Shown here piece after piece: positions 1 to 10,413 of a DNA stretch of 64,000 bases. Where the stretch lies: assembly GCA_963576735.1 (NCBI GenBank), contig OY755174.1:6262001-6326000 (forward strand). The letters run 5' to 3'. Source of the DNA: Bedellia somnulentella. Taxonomy: Eukaryota > Arthropoda > Insecta > Lepidoptera > Bedelliidae. How positions within the stretch are numbered: position 1 is the stretch's first letter; every line of letters starts with the position of its first letter. The position numbers and the translations under genes were made by a program. Below the pieces are notes generated by a model that saw only the letters and a list, made by a program, of their open reading frames with translations, was not told where the DNA came from and did not search any database.

Positions 1-500
1 TGACAATAGTTTAGGCTACTCCAATGCCAATATTTAATTTATTGTAATGCTTAAAAAACGCGACGCAAACCAATCTCTCGTCGTAGCATTGTATGAACCC
101 GTGAAATAGGGTAGTACTATTCCAAACCAGCATAACACGACTTTTACAATAATTTTAATCTCTATACTACATTCTTTAAATTATTTCCAATGGTTTGATA
201 AATCTATGAATCAGCTGCATGTTCCTGCACGAGAAAGATGAAACGCCACAAGCCAGCTGTTTCGCATAAGTGCCATCTGCGTCGAGTGCGGCCGAGTATG
301 ATAACGAGAATTTAAATAACCATTATATACTATACAATAGTCATGTACTTGAACTGGAACATATGTTATAAATATATTAATGTGGCACTTTTGATTCGCC
401 AACTGCATTTATGTTATTATTTTGTTTTAAATCGTTTGTTTGGCATTACATCTTAGGACGCACTATTTTGATAGATATCTGAATTATTAAGATCATACTA
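1..500. other. AT-rich DNA, no recognised feature
   Basis: No coding frame with recognisable domains and no repeat family shared with the rest of the window was seen here. The short minus-strand open frame at 211-408 has no motif, and its length is expected by chance in such DNA. Confidence 0.5.
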
Positions 501-594
501 ATAAATAAAGGAAAAAAAAACGACCCAAGCGGGAATCGAACCCACGTCCTCCGGGTACACGCCCCCGGTATAAATTTTTCTTTCCTTTATTTAT
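501..594 (-). repeat. Palindrome enclosing a 3' tRNA half
   Basis: Arms 501-514 and 581-594 are exact reverse complements (14 bp). Between them the minus strand reads an anticodon-like stem (CCGGG/CCCGG), a variable stretch, a T-arm with the B box GGTTCGATTCC, an acceptor-like end and then a T run that would act as a Pol III terminator. There is no D-arm or A box, so this is not a working tRNA gene. It looks like a retroposed tRNA 3' half, or the core of a tRNA-derived repeat, held in an inverted repeat. Confidence 0.55.
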
Positions 595-866
595 AGGTAA
601 TAATCCCCACATGAGGTTTTCATGAACCAAACATTCTAATTATATTTAATAATACTTTTTTCTAAAAGTTTTTATCTGAGCGTAGAAGTATGCATCCAAA
701 CATAGTTTCACATTTTTATTCACTAAAATGGTTAAAAATGAACCAGGGGATGTTTCGGGGATAGCCTGTCTTCGTAAGATATAATATAATTATGACTATA
801 ATATAGTTATGGGTAGGTGAACAAATATATGTTGCGTACACTATAAATTTTAGAGAAAAAGAAGAA
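595..866. other. Unassigned AT-rich spacer
   Basis: I see no gene, repeat family or structured RNA in this stretch. Confidence 0.45.
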
Positions 867-1020
867 GCTGTGCTGTGTCGGCTTAGATTAAGACAAAATA
901 TTTCCTTCCTTTATTATTTGATTAGTGGAATTGTGGTTTGAGAGCCATCACCAATCTTTTATCTCACCATCTTTCCCCCGCTAAGTTTGCCAAAGTGGCT
1001 GAGGTTTGTTAAATTCTCAA
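867..1020 (+). mobile_element. SIDE-A fragment, degenerate
   Basis: The head motif GTGTCGGCTTAGA is followed by the middle blocks GAGCCATCACCAA, CACCATCTTTCCCC and AAAGTGGCTGAGG of the SIDE-A consensus. The segment between head and middle is deleted and the 3' tail is lost, so this is an old copy. Confidence 0.6.
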
Positions 1021-2168
1021 TAAATATTGTTATTATTATTAATACTTGAAGGAAGTTTATCTTTAGAACCTTCTGTTCTGTGTAACAATTACTGTTATTC
1101 ACAGGATTTGTTTTCAAACTTTAAGAATATGGAGCTAGTCTTCATATATTATTTATTTAAGGCTAGCTTAAGTTATTTTCCAGCTGCTTATCGGCTGGTT
1201 ACAATTTAATGAGTCCTTAAGTGTTTTAACGACAATGACACCCAAAACATAAGGTTAATCGTAAGTTAATCGTACTTTTTCAACAGTCTTGCTCATAAAA
1301 TGACATTAATTGTACTGTATGTAGTTATGTGAAACACCTTACACCTGTTATAATATATTTTTTGTCTAAACGCAATAGTGCTATATTTATATTGTAGTGC
1401 TTTTTTGCGCATGGTCAAGTTAAAGAACAGCTGTTATTTATGCCACAATTTTAATTCTTCGGCTTTTTAATTTTCTTGGACAATAAGTTTGTTTTATAAT
1501 AAGTAATTGTATGAAGTCACAAGTGTTTTGAAACTTCTCTTATGATAAACATGAGCAATAGTGATTACTTCGCTCGGTTCGTTAAAGAATCAAAGCGATA
1601 TAGAGTCCATCTCGGCTGAAATTACTGACCTTGCATACTTGTATTAGAGAGATAAGAACAATTCGCGAAGATTTAAATAGTTTCCGATTGAGTGAATTGT
1701 ACTGAGTATATGACTAAATTTCAATATAAGTACAAAAAAACGTTATATCTCAACGAATTCTAAATAATAATGTCTGTGGTCAACATGGCTCACACGGTAT
1801 TTCACAATTAATTCGGTATGAATTTTATTAATCGAAAGAAGGACTTTCATTTAAATAAACTTTATTCTGTGATTTGACCCTTTAAATGAGCAATTGATTC
1901 AATAAATTCAACGATTTGACCCTATACTGATCAAATTGACCGACTAATTATTATACGTTTAACTGTCATACATACTAGCAATTTTATCCCATCTCTACTT
2001 TCGATTGTATCTGTGTTAATATTTCAAAACATTTGGAGCCAAACCATCTTTTAACGAGTTTGATGTACTTTCCCTGGATAAAATTTATTTCAAACAATTT
2101 CTGCCTATTTTTTTTCCATGACCACACTTGATATGTGTATATTTCGATTAAGATTTTAAAAACAAGCC
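1021..2168. other. No recognised feature
   Basis: About 1.1 kb of AT-rich sequence. The open frames at 1027-1209 and 1984-2172 are short, have no motif and are probably random. Confidence 0.5.
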
Positions 2169-2240
2169 ACAAAGGCCATACTTCAGCGACTTTTGGAAGT
2201 TAAGTGAGGAGCAGATGGTGAAAAAAATATGGTTGATGAT
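2169..2240 (-). mobile_element. SIDE-A fragment
   Basis: Minus-strand remnant matching the SIDE-A middle (GACTTTTGGAAGTTAAGTG, GCAGATGGTGAAA). It lies just upstream of a nearly complete minus-strand copy and is much more diverged than that copy. Confidence 0.5.
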
Positions 2241-2370
2241 GAGTTTTCAGCAACATCGCCTAACTATCACTTCAACAGCTCTAAACCCTTGCTTCTTAAA
2301 ACGCCTGCGAGATGAAATAGACTAGCGTGGTACTAGCGCTATTCTAGAGCGACAATATTCAGCTAATAAT

Positions 2371-2602
2371 TACATACATACATACATATACTCACGGCTA
2401 TATTTCCCTAGAAGGGGTAGCCAGAGCTAAGGAATTATAAATTCCTCAGCCACTTTTGGAAGTTGAGTGGGGAAAAGATGGTAAAAATAAAGGTTTTTAG
2501 TGATGGATCTCCAACCGCATCCGCATAATACCATTAGTCGCCTCTTACGTACACCCACCGGAAGTAATGGGGTAGTGCTATTCTAAACCGGCACTACACA
2601 GC
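2371..2602 (-). mobile_element. SIDE-A copy, nearly complete
   Basis: Read on the minus strand it runs from the head (GCTGTGTAGTGCCGG), through the GTAAGAGGCGACTAA block, to the GCCGTGAGTATATG tail and a TATG repeat. The stretch after the CGACTAATGGTATT block is shortened. It has no coding capacity, and mobility would have to come from a LINE. Confidence 0.8.
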
Positions 2603-3549
2603 AAACAATTAAAATAATCCAATCCGTTTTTCAAAAGTAGTTCAAATATTTGTAATGCCAGTATGAAAATAAAATTAAAGTAAAAGATATAATAGAGTAT
2701 ATATGATTTAATTATATTGTGATTCACTGCGATAGTCCTTATTCGTTCGTATTAAGAAGTGCTCGATGCTGATGCATACAAATAACACGTACCTGCTGAT
2801 ATTGGTTTTGATAAAAACATGTTTACTGCAGATCTGAGGCATTTGTATTTCTTATAATTACTTAGTTAATGTATAAAATGTTAATTTTAGATAAGAAGAC
2901 AAAGTTCCTCTGTTTGTGCTCCGTCTATTTAAGATTTCTCCCTTAAAATTTAAATTGTGATATTTTCTGAAATTATTCCTAGTAAAATTAAATATTTCGA
3001 TTAATAAAAAAATAAAAAATAAATGTGTTTGGTTCAAAGTGTGTTTTCAATTCCTATATTCCTTTTAATTTCAATCGTCAATAGCTTTGAATTTAAAAAC
3101 TCATTATATGGAAAGTGGTATGACAATAATTCCTGATTTATGATCAGTTCAAATTTAGCTGTTGATATAAGATAGAAAAATTTATAGGCACTGAAAAATA
3201 CAGAAAGCACTGCCCTTACTAAATTGAGCAAGCAAATCCCTTTAGTCTATTCAACTCAAGCGGTACTGTCTAAAAACGAAATTTTCAGAACGTGTGTAAT
3301 TTTCAAAATGTAGGTTTTAGAATGTCAGTATGGTTTAATTAATGATTGCATCGAATAAATAAATAAAAAAAACTATGAAAACATGTCTAAATATATTTCT
3401 TAAAAATAAATCCACTGCTTATACATAATTGATGAGTGCTGTAGGTGAATGTTAAGTATAGTTTTTTTTTTGTGGAACTGTTCATAAGTATGAGTCTATT
3501 TCGTTCTTTAGTCATTGCCGAACTACAATTCAGAATGAATGAACAATAA
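2603..3549. other. No recognised feature
   Basis: AT-rich sequence. The minus-strand open frame at 3034-3231 has no recognisable motif. Confidence 0.5.
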
Positions 3550-3612
3550 AAGAGCATGTGTGAGTTAGAGAGGTTTGTCAGGATCGTACAAAGTGGCGAT
3601 CGATATGTATGA
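3550..3612 (+). mobile_element. RTE-like LINE 3' fragment
   Basis: The blocks AAAAGAGCATG, GAGAGGTTTGTCAGGATCG and AAAGTGGCGATCGATA match the last ~100 bp of the LINE coding region, on the plus strand. The TATG tail is missing, so this is a decayed piece. Confidence 0.65.
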
Positions 3613-4875
3613 ATCTAAAATTCAGAATCACAAAGAGAACCTGCGACTGCGACAAATAATAAATAGAAATAACGGGATCCAATGCAAAGCATCCATATGA
3701 ATAGTTTAATTTTCCATGGTTAAAAAAACAAAGATAAAGTTTTTTGATCCACGATTGCATGTGATTGACATTGAAAAATGATTTATCAATTCTATGAGAA
3801 ATCTGATGATAATGATTTTTACTGATAATATGACTCATTGTGACTAAATCATTCGCTATATGTACTCTTGATCAGTTGTTTGCGTTATATATTATGTTAA
3901 GTGTGCTAGTTCATTGCTAGGTTCAAATTTCATATTGGTTTATATTCATTTCTATAGAGTATTTCTTAATATCAAGCAACAGAAAAGTCAATTGTTAGGT
4001 TAAAAAGTTGGCATCAGATTCCCTTATATCTCCTGTTTACTAACTTATACTTTTCCGGGGTTCTTGAGGTTTAAACCTAAAGAGTTTCTTTCTTTGACTA
4101 TTTAATAGACCATTCTAACTTATAAAAAGGTAAACTACTATTCGGATTTGCGACCACATCTCTTAAGCGCCAGAACCATCGCTTAGTGGCTGCTAATTTA
4201 TGGAGGACAATACCTACATGCCATATGGTCTGTTGATGAGTTTACGGATGTTTTCATTGCAGTTCGTTAAAAAAGAAGAACCTTAATTATTCTGCATAGC
4301 TAGTACGAAAGATATCGTGACGATAAAATAGCGCTCGAACTATGCTTCCTGGTAGAAGTAAATTTCCCGTTTAAATCTCGTATTATAGACTAAGAGTTAA
4401 CGTATTTAGCCAAATATATTAAGTATAAAAATGTTAAAACGACAAATTTAAAGAAATGGTGTCTAAGTGAGTGAGTAATCCTAAAACTAATAGCATGAAA
4501 AATCGCTTTATCTTACTATGTACGCAGATGAGGTATGTATTTCTACATGAAAAAAGGTATAGAACCAAAAATAATGAAAATAGCACGCAAAATAGAACAT
4601 GTTTGCATAAAATTTCAAAGCAATACAAAACTAGTGTTACAAACTTACAAGTAGTTTGCATACAATCGTTACCGTATTGTTGTCGAGTAAAATTTGAAAC
4701 ACGTTTAAAACTGAGCGGGACTTAAAACAATAGGCGCTAAATCCTATTGCATTTATTATATTCCGTATAAGCATCACTATGATGAGTTCTCTAAAATCTA
4801 AATAAGGTTAGTAATTGTTGTATGGTGTACCAGTTGAAATTGCAAAATAGTATAACTGTATGTCTATCATCTTGT
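3613..4875. other. No recognised feature
   Basis: Overlapping short frames on both strands around 4434-4725 have biased AT-rich composition but no family motif. I do not call genes here. Confidence 0.45.
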
Positions 4876-4956
4876 CTTGGCTGAGGAGTTTCTATCTCTG
4901 AAGCTGTGGCTACCCCATTTTGGGGATTTATGGCCGTGAGTATATATATGTATAAC
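4876..4956 (+). mobile_element. SIDE-A 3' fragment
   Basis: Matches only the last third of the consensus: TTGGCTGAGGAGTTTCT, GTGGCTACCCC, then GGCCGTGAGTATAT with a short TATG tail. It is 5'-truncated, the usual outcome of target-primed reverse transcription. Confidence 0.65.
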
Positions 4957-4995
4957 TTTAATATCCAGTCGGATTACAGTACCAATACAAAATTA

Positions 4996-5022
4996 TTGGC
5001 TTAGAATAGCACTATCCCATTG
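4996..5022 (+). mobile_element. SIDE-A head scrap
   Basis: Only TTGGCTTAGAATAGCACTA and TCCCATT of the head are recognisable. Confidence 0.4.
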
Positions 5023-5136
5023 CTGTCAGCTATCGACAAAAGTGACTCAGTGTTTTGCACGTTTCTGTGATGGTTGAGCGATATAGCTCGTATCACCGGA
5101 AATCCTTTATTTTGAAATCGTTACCTTAGTTAGTTT

Positions 5137-5384
5137 GCTGTGTAGTGTCGGCTTAGAATAGCACTACCCCATTTCTTCCGGTGGGTGTACGTAAGGGGCG
5201 ACTAACGGTATTGGGGCTTTTAAGGGATTTTTGGGCGATGCGGTTGGAGACCCATCAACAACAACCTTTATTTCACCATCTTTTCCCCACGCAACTTCCA
5301 AAGGTGGCTGAGGAATTTCTTATTCCAAAGCTCTGGCTACCCCGTTAAAGGATTTATAGCCGTGAGTATATGTATGTATGTATG
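5137..5384 (+). mobile_element. SIDE-A, full-length reference copy
   Basis: A clean ~248-bp copy: head GCTGTGTAGTGTCGG, block GTGGGTGTACGTAAG, block GGGCGATGCGGTTGGAG, block CTTCCAAAGGTGGCTGAGG, 3' block GATTTATAGCCGTGAG, then (TATG)n. There is no A or B box, so the head is not obviously tRNA-derived. The first ~60 nt match the 5' end of the full-length LINE at 59125 (minus strand), and the tail matches the LINE 3' end. Confidence 0.85.
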
Positions 5385-5410
5385 AACGTTACCTTAGTAA
5401 CAATCTATTT

Positions 5411-5580
5411 CTTCCCACGGATATCGTAAGATGCGTCTTTTTTAGGGCGTTTTAAATGATTGTTGGGAGATGTGGCCGCAGACCCATCTATAACCTTCCT
5501 TTATTTTACTATCTTTTCCCCTTTCAACTTCCAAAAGTAGCTGAAGAATAGCTAATTCGTTTTTCGGGATTTGCATCCTC
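5411..5580 (+). mobile_element. SIDE-A fragment, degenerate
   Basis: Starts inside the head at a CACGGATATCGTAAG block and keeps the middle blocks (CAGACCCATC, CAACTTCCAAAAGTAGCTGA). The tail is replaced by unrelated sequence. Confidence 0.55.
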
Positions 5581-5700
5581 AGAAATATGTTTTTATTGAG
5601 ACATTCCGTATATATAAATAAAAAATATACCATATTTACTTATGATAAAAATTGTATCAATCGTCAACAAAGGTGGAATAAACAAAATGATCAATAATTG

Positions 5701-5954
5701 GTGTGTAGTGTCGGCTTAGAATAGCACTACCCCATTTCTACCCGTGGGTGATCGTAAGAGGCGACTAAGGGTATGGGGCTTTTCAAGTGATTTTTGGGCG
5801 ATGTGATTGGAGACCCGTCACCAAAAACATTTATTATAACCATCTTTTCCCAATCAACTTCCAAAAGTGGCTGAGGAATTTTTCATTCCAAAGCTCTGGC
5901 TACCCCGTTAAGAGATTTATAGCCGTGAGTATATGTATGTGTGTATGTATGTAT
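5701..5954 (+). mobile_element. SIDE-A, full-length, subfamily variant
   Basis: Complete copy with the variant head block CCCGTGGGTGATCGTAAG and GGGTATGGGGCTTTTCAAG. The same variant recurs at 40890-41101, so SIDE-A has at least two active lineages here. It ends in GCCGTGAGTATATG and an imperfect TATG/TGTG repeat. Confidence 0.82.
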
Positions 5955-6071
5955 CAATAATTGGCGAATACTCATTGATTTGTAGTTTTTAACGTTAAAG
6001 TCTCGTAGATAGACTACACTTATACATAAATCATATATCCCCCAAATGCTGATAGTTTTTCTAATAAAACA

Positions 6072-6223
6072 TTCATATATACTCACGGCCATAAATTGCA
6101 AAAAGGGGTAGCTAAGGCTTCATAACAAGAAACTCCTCAGTTGGTGTAAGTCTCCAACCGCATCACCCACAAACCGGGCAGTGGGTAGAAAGGGGTAGTG
6201 ACTTTCTAAGCCGGCACTACACG
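6072..6223 (-). mobile_element. SIDE-A copy with internal deletion
   Basis: Both ends are present on the minus strand (head CCGTGTAGTGCCGG, tail GGCCGTGAGTATATATG). The centre is shortened: the TTTATTTTACCATC block is lost. Confidence 0.7.
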
Positions 6224-6528
6224 GTACTTTTCAAATAATATGATGTAAATTAACTGTCTTCATATCGTTATGTTAATAACTAACTTCTTTATAGGTAAAT
6301 GTATTTACAAGCATTGTACGTACCTTTAAATTACTTCAGCCAAGCAATTGTTAGTGATATCTGAAACAAATATAATTAGCTTTATTAAAATTAGTTATGT
6401 GTATTAAAACTTATGAAATGATTCACTATATGTTATAATTAAATAAATAAAATAACTCAAAATTACATGACTATATTTTTAGTAACCTTATATTGAAAGG
6501 ATCGGCAACAAGATATTTTTAATTTTAG
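6224..6528. other. No recognised feature
   Basis: AT-rich spacer between SIDE-A fragments. Confidence 0.45.
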
Positions 6529-6655
6529 CGGGATGGGGCTCGAGACCTCTAACAACCTTACTTACACAATCTTTTCCCATTAAGTTAACCCCGAAAAGTG
6601 GCTGAGAATTACTAATTCTGAATTTATGGTTTCTATTTTTGAGATTTATTTATTT
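6529..6655 (+). mobile_element. SIDE-A fragment, old
   Basis: Weak but collinear matches to the consensus middle: GGGGCTCGAGACC, CAATCTTTTCCCATT and AAAAGTGGCTGAGAA, with no head or tail. Confidence 0.4.
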
Positions 6656-6675
6656 ATTTAATCAGAAAGTAGACC

Positions 6676-7151
6676 AATTCGGTATGCAAAGTTTTACAAA
6701 AGTGGTGCTGGTTGCGAAACCATTTCGAGATATTATGTTTTTAAGAAATATTTTCTTGAAATTAAATCAAACAAAGCTAACATGACCGTTATTTTGTCAA
6801 AAAACTGCAACAGTATTTAACCTTCAGTGTTATTTCAAAGACATTTGTTTTTTGCAGTTCATTAATAAAATATCGAAAATCATAGGTTTCTTTAGTATAT
6901 TATCGTAATAATTTCATTTGAGATCACAAAGTCGTGAAATGTAATGCAATTAGCAACATTTTTATTAAATATTTCGCTTTATTTGCATGTCGCTACGTGA
7001 TATTTTCGATCGATGAACAATCTTTAAAAAATCATATTTTTACAATTACTCATTTTAAATGAAAAATATTCATATTAGTCTTTTATTTTCATGTTTGCTA
7101 TCGAATAAAAATATTTAATAAATACCAAAAAAAAACTTTGCATACCGAATT
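6676..7151. mobile_element. 476-bp non-autonomous TIR element
   Basis: Exact 20-bp terminal inverted repeats at 6676-6695 and 7132-7151 (outer end AATTCGGTATGC). The AT-rich interior has no coding frame. No target duplication could be assigned, so the superfamily is open. Single ends resembling ATTCGGTATG occur near 1810 and 9247, which suggests a dispersed family. Confidence 0.65.
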
Positions 7152-7221
7152 CATCAAAACATACATTATCCTTTCAAATTCTTAAACAATAAGAATAACA
7201 CCACAGACTTATAGTCATGCA

Positions 7222-7465
7222 AGCAGGCATGCATGCATGCATATAGGCATGCATCAGGCATTTAAGGTGCACGCTTCGCTGCGCTCCGCTCGCTCGTTTT
7301 ATACATAATCTAACCTAACCTAACTAAATGTGACCTAACTTTTCTTTGCCTGCAGGCGGCTTTCGTCCCCGACCCCCCCTAGCAGGGAGGCTCTGCCCCC
7401 TGCACTCCCCTTACATGCAACCAAGCAAGCATGCAAACAATCAAGCAAACAGGCATGCATCCGCG
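7222..7465. repeat. GC-rich patch bounded by GCATGC-rich runs
   Basis: Alternating GCATGCATGC and AAGCAAGCAT-type runs (7220-7260 and 7408-7462) flank a GC-rich segment. That segment has GCTTCGCTGCGCTCC near 7272 and a C-run followed by AGGGAGGCTCTGCCCCC near 7370. It also holds a short CCTAA run at 7309-7324. Its composition is strikingly unlike the AT-rich surroundings. No coding frame was recognised. Confidence 0.5.
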
Positions 7466-7769
7466 TTTTATTTATACAATTTTTCTAACATGAATAATAT
7501 CTAGTTAAAGAGATTTGTAAGACTATAGATAAAGTTACTTCGTTCTTTTAAACCTTTGGAATCATGAGATTATAGTAGAAGATGTAGTTGGTAAAAGCAA
7601 AAAAATCATTTTAATAATCTGGTTTAGGTTTTCTGGGAAATGATACTTCTAGAAAATGTATTTATGTACTCATGGAGCTGTGGAAAATAAAGCATGTGTG
7701 ATACGTAAATTTTGTGAACCGTTTTCTGAATGTTGAAATTCGGATTTAAAATATTTGAATATTCGAAAT
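7466..7769. other. No recognised feature
   Basis: AT-rich spacer between the GC-rich patch and the hAT-type element. Confidence 0.45.
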
Positions 7770-8133
7770 GTTACCAACAGAGATGTACAAAATAGGTTTA
7801 AAAAAGCATTTAAATACAAAATGCAAAATACTTTTCAAATTTCCTATTTTAAATGCAAAATACCAAATAGTTTTACGTTTTGTATTTCAAATGCTAAATG
7901 CAAAATAGGTATTTTCAAAATACTTTTTCAAAATAAAATACTTTTTGACCAAATTGAATGATATTAATATTTATCAGTATGCGTATCAATAAATTCTGTT
8001 GTTATTAATAATAATAATACTCACTTAAAATAATGTAAAAAACTAGACTAACGAAAAGAAAAGACTAAACAGTCTAAACATCAATTTTATTTATTTAATA
8101 CGCTTTTTAACAATACCAGTTGTTCGAATAGAT

Positions 8134-8297
8134 TGTGGCGACCGCTAGACGGCGCCGCACTTACCCGCATACTAGCAGCGCGTCATAAAAAATCGTACAT
8201 CGCGGTATCGAAATGTTTCTCTAGCTAAGTATAAATACAAATTCAAAGTTGGTACACAGCAGGGTGTACTGGCCAGTATATCTATGCTGTTCCCACA
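8134..8297 (+). repeat. TRIM 5' LTR
   Basis: 164 bp, TG...CA. It contains a TATA-like TATAAATAC near 8230, a plausible promoter. It differs from the 3' LTR by a few substitutions and small indels (e.g. GGCGCCGCACTTAC versus GGCGAACTCACTC), so the insertion is not brand new. Confidence 0.8.
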
Positions 8298-8312
8298 GTG
8301 GTGACCCCCGAC
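8298..8312 (+). other. TRIM primer-binding site
   Basis: TGGTGACCCCCGAC begins one base after the LTR. The leading TGG is complementary to a tRNA CCA end. The tRNA species was not assigned. Confidence 0.6.
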
Positions 8313-8541
8313 AGCAACATGACAAATCTTTCTACTACATTTCTCAATCTACCCACATCTTATACTCCTCGCTTACCTTACCAAACTACTCTACTCACCC
8401 GACCGAGCATCTACTGGCACGCTACTCTGCCTCACTGCTCACACTGCGCTCTACTATTAGACGGCGAACTCGCTCGCACACTAGTCCCTCTCTACTATTG
8501 GTAACAGGTACCTCCTAGCTCTTCGATATCGTCTATCGACT

Positions 8542-8550
8542 AGGAGGGGA
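8542..8550 (+). other. TRIM polypurine tract
   Basis: AGGAGGGGA lies four bases before the 3' LTR, where plus-strand DNA synthesis would be primed. Confidence 0.65.
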
Positions 8551-8554
8551 GTAC

Positions 8555-8713
8555 TGTGGCGACCGCTAGACGGCGAACTCACTCGCATACTAGCAGCGTC
8601 ATAAAAAATCGTACATCGCTGTATCGAAATGTTTCTCTAGCTAAGCATAAATACAAATTCAAAGTTGGTACACAGCAGGGTGTACTGGCCAGTATATCTT
8701 TGCTGTTCCCACA
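8555..8713 (+). repeat. TRIM 3' LTR
   Basis: 159 bp and collinear with the 5' LTR, ending GTTCCCACA directly before the AGAT duplication. Confidence 0.8.
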
Positions 8714-9297
8714 AGATCATCACTCATTTTTCTTCTGTGGGGTCTCATAATCATCCCACCATAACGCACGCTCAGCAGCGGCATTATAAGCGTCATTCGT
8801 GCATTTCATTTCGTTTGAATATTAATATTGGCTAAACTTAGTTATAAAGTATTTTGCATTTTGAAATGAATATTAAAAATACAAAATACATATCGAAAGG
8901 TATTTCAAATAAAATACAAAATGTTTCTTACTAAAAGGCATTTAAATGCCAAATACAAAATAGGTATTTTGCATTTTGTATTTGCATTTTAAATAGAAGT
9001 ATTTCAAATAAATCGCATCTCTGGTTACCAATATATGTAACAAGGATGTGACTCAATTCATATTTGTGTAACTGTGCCTTCGATAATTGAAACATCATAA
9101 CTTAACAACATAATTCCCCATCTAGGGCTAAAATGGGAAATATATACGATAACTTTACTTAGATATGCTCGCTGATAGCAGCATTACCATAACTAGATTA
9201 CTAATTGGTATAACTTTCTAATTACCGACTTGCGAAATAATAACTAATTCGGTATGCAGTTTAATTCACTGTTTTGACGAAATAACAACATATCTTT

Positions 9298-9545
9298 TAC
9301 GCCATATATCCCCGAAGGGTTGGCTGAGGTATTAATCTTGGACACCATGTGACATGATTTTAATGGGTGTTTTAAGGGATTATTTTAACCCTTATGTCTA
9401 GCCTAGGATATTGAATTTACGAATAATGGCAGCCTAGACATAGCCACACCGCTTTATATGAACACACTCCCATATGTCTAATAACTCACTTTTGTGGGGT
9501 TTTTTTACTATAACCTTTCTCACCGTTAACCTTAATCTTAACCTT
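9298..9545 (-). mobile_element. SINE-B copy, degenerate
   Basis: Minus strand. It keeps the 3' block (CCCCGAAGGGTTGGCTGAGG) and, further on, ACTCACTTTTGTGGGG and TTTCTCACCGTTAACC. The middle is scrambled or lost. Confidence 0.5.
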
Positions 9546-9589
9546 AAATCTACATTAATACCGCATTAGCATTATTTTGCTCGTTATTG

Positions 9590-9710
9590 TACTTGTACGC
9601 TTTTGACCCATCACCAATAGTAAATTTGTTTGTGGATTTACTCCTCATAATTTCTAAAAGTTGCAAAGGATTTTTTGATGCAACAAATCCGGGTTACAGC
9701 CATCAATACG
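9590..9710 (+). mobile_element. SIDE-A scrap
   Basis: GACCCATCACCAATA and a TTACTCCTCATAATT stretch resemble the middle of the consensus. Very old, low certainty. Confidence 0.25.
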
Positions 9711-10387
9711 AGACACAACCATATTAACAAACATAATACTTCTCCTAGTTTCATAGCAATATTATTCGTAAATGAACTCGTTTCGATTTTTTTTTAAAGT
9801 TTGCAATAACTTCAAGCAATCATATCATCATAATATTTTAATTCAAACATTACATAATCGGAACAGTTATGATGAATCAGAACACCGACGCACTATTAAA
9901 TACCTTACTTATCGCTTTTACTGTAAAGGTATACAATTCCGTAAGTGTGGAGGAAGTTTTAATATAAAGTTCTTATTCTCCATATACGAGTATAGTGAAA
10001 ACTAATTTGATCAAGATTCACTGAGCTTGCTTATTTATAACAATTAGAACAATCTTTCAAAACAAGGTCGAAAATCTTGAACTTAACCAATTCATAAATA
10101 CCAAGTAGTGTTCCGCCCGGCTTTGAAGGCATAAAAAAAAATCTCGGCTACGACTTATTACTTTAACCCTCTTCTTAGGAAAAGTTCAAAAGAAATAATG
10201 TCCAGCCTTTTCAAACCCGGAACAAATAAAAAGACAAACAAAAAAGAAATTGTATTTTTGTGTATGAATCGGGTATACCTTCTTTCATATGCATTTGTTA
10301 AAAGGCAGTCATTTAAAAAATACAATTAGAGACTCTAATATGTTTTACCTGTATAGGTCAATAGATGTTTTCTACGAGTACAATCTC
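9711..10387. other. No recognised feature
   Basis: The open frame at 9772-10005 (77 codons) has no motif or domain. AT-rich DNA. Confidence 0.45.
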
Positions 10388-10413
10388 AATAGGAATAGCT
10401 AGAGCTTCAGAAT
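10388..10413 (-). mobile_element. SIDE-A 3' scrap
   Basis: TAGGAATAGCTAGAGCTTCAG matches the minus-strand 3' block only, directly abutting a SINE-B copy. Confidence 0.3.

Larger units (their letters stand above)
8134..8713 (+). mobile_element. Miniature LTR retrotransposon (TRIM)
   Basis: Two direct LTRs of ~160 bp enclose only ~257 bp with no gag or pol. A 4-bp duplication AGAT flanks it (8130-8133 and 8714-8717). LTRs start TGTGG and end CCACA. A primer-binding-like TGGTGACCCCCGAC follows the left LTR and a purine tract precedes the right LTR. This layout is that of terminal-repeat retrotransposons in miniature, mobilised in trans. The open frames at 8249-8518 and 8298-8504 lie over LTR plus interior and look non-coding. 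Confidence 0.85.
7778..9023. mobile_element. hAT-type non-autonomous DNA transposon
   Basis: Flanked by an exact 8-bp duplication GTTACCAA (7770-7777 and 9024-9031), with short inverted termini CAGAGATG / CATCTCTG. Both subterminal regions carry many AAATGCAAAATAC-type repeats in opposite orientation. The 8-bp TSD and CAGNGATG ends are classic for hAT. There is no transposase. The 1246-bp length includes a 580-bp LTR element that landed later, so the original element was about 660 bp. Confidence 0.85.

Noticed and set aside
501..594. Functional tRNA gene on the minus strand
   Set aside because: No D-arm, no A box and no 5' acceptor strand. Kept only as a tRNA-half repeat.
4434..4725. Overlapping ORFs on both strands (75 and 84 codons)
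   Set aside because: Mutually exclusive, AT-driven composition, no motif and no splice or promoter context.
8249..8518. 89-codon ORF, possible gag-like peptide of the TRIM
   Set aside because: No gag motif (no CCHC), it starts inside the LTR, and S/T/L-rich composition fits a pyrimidine-rich non-coding interior.
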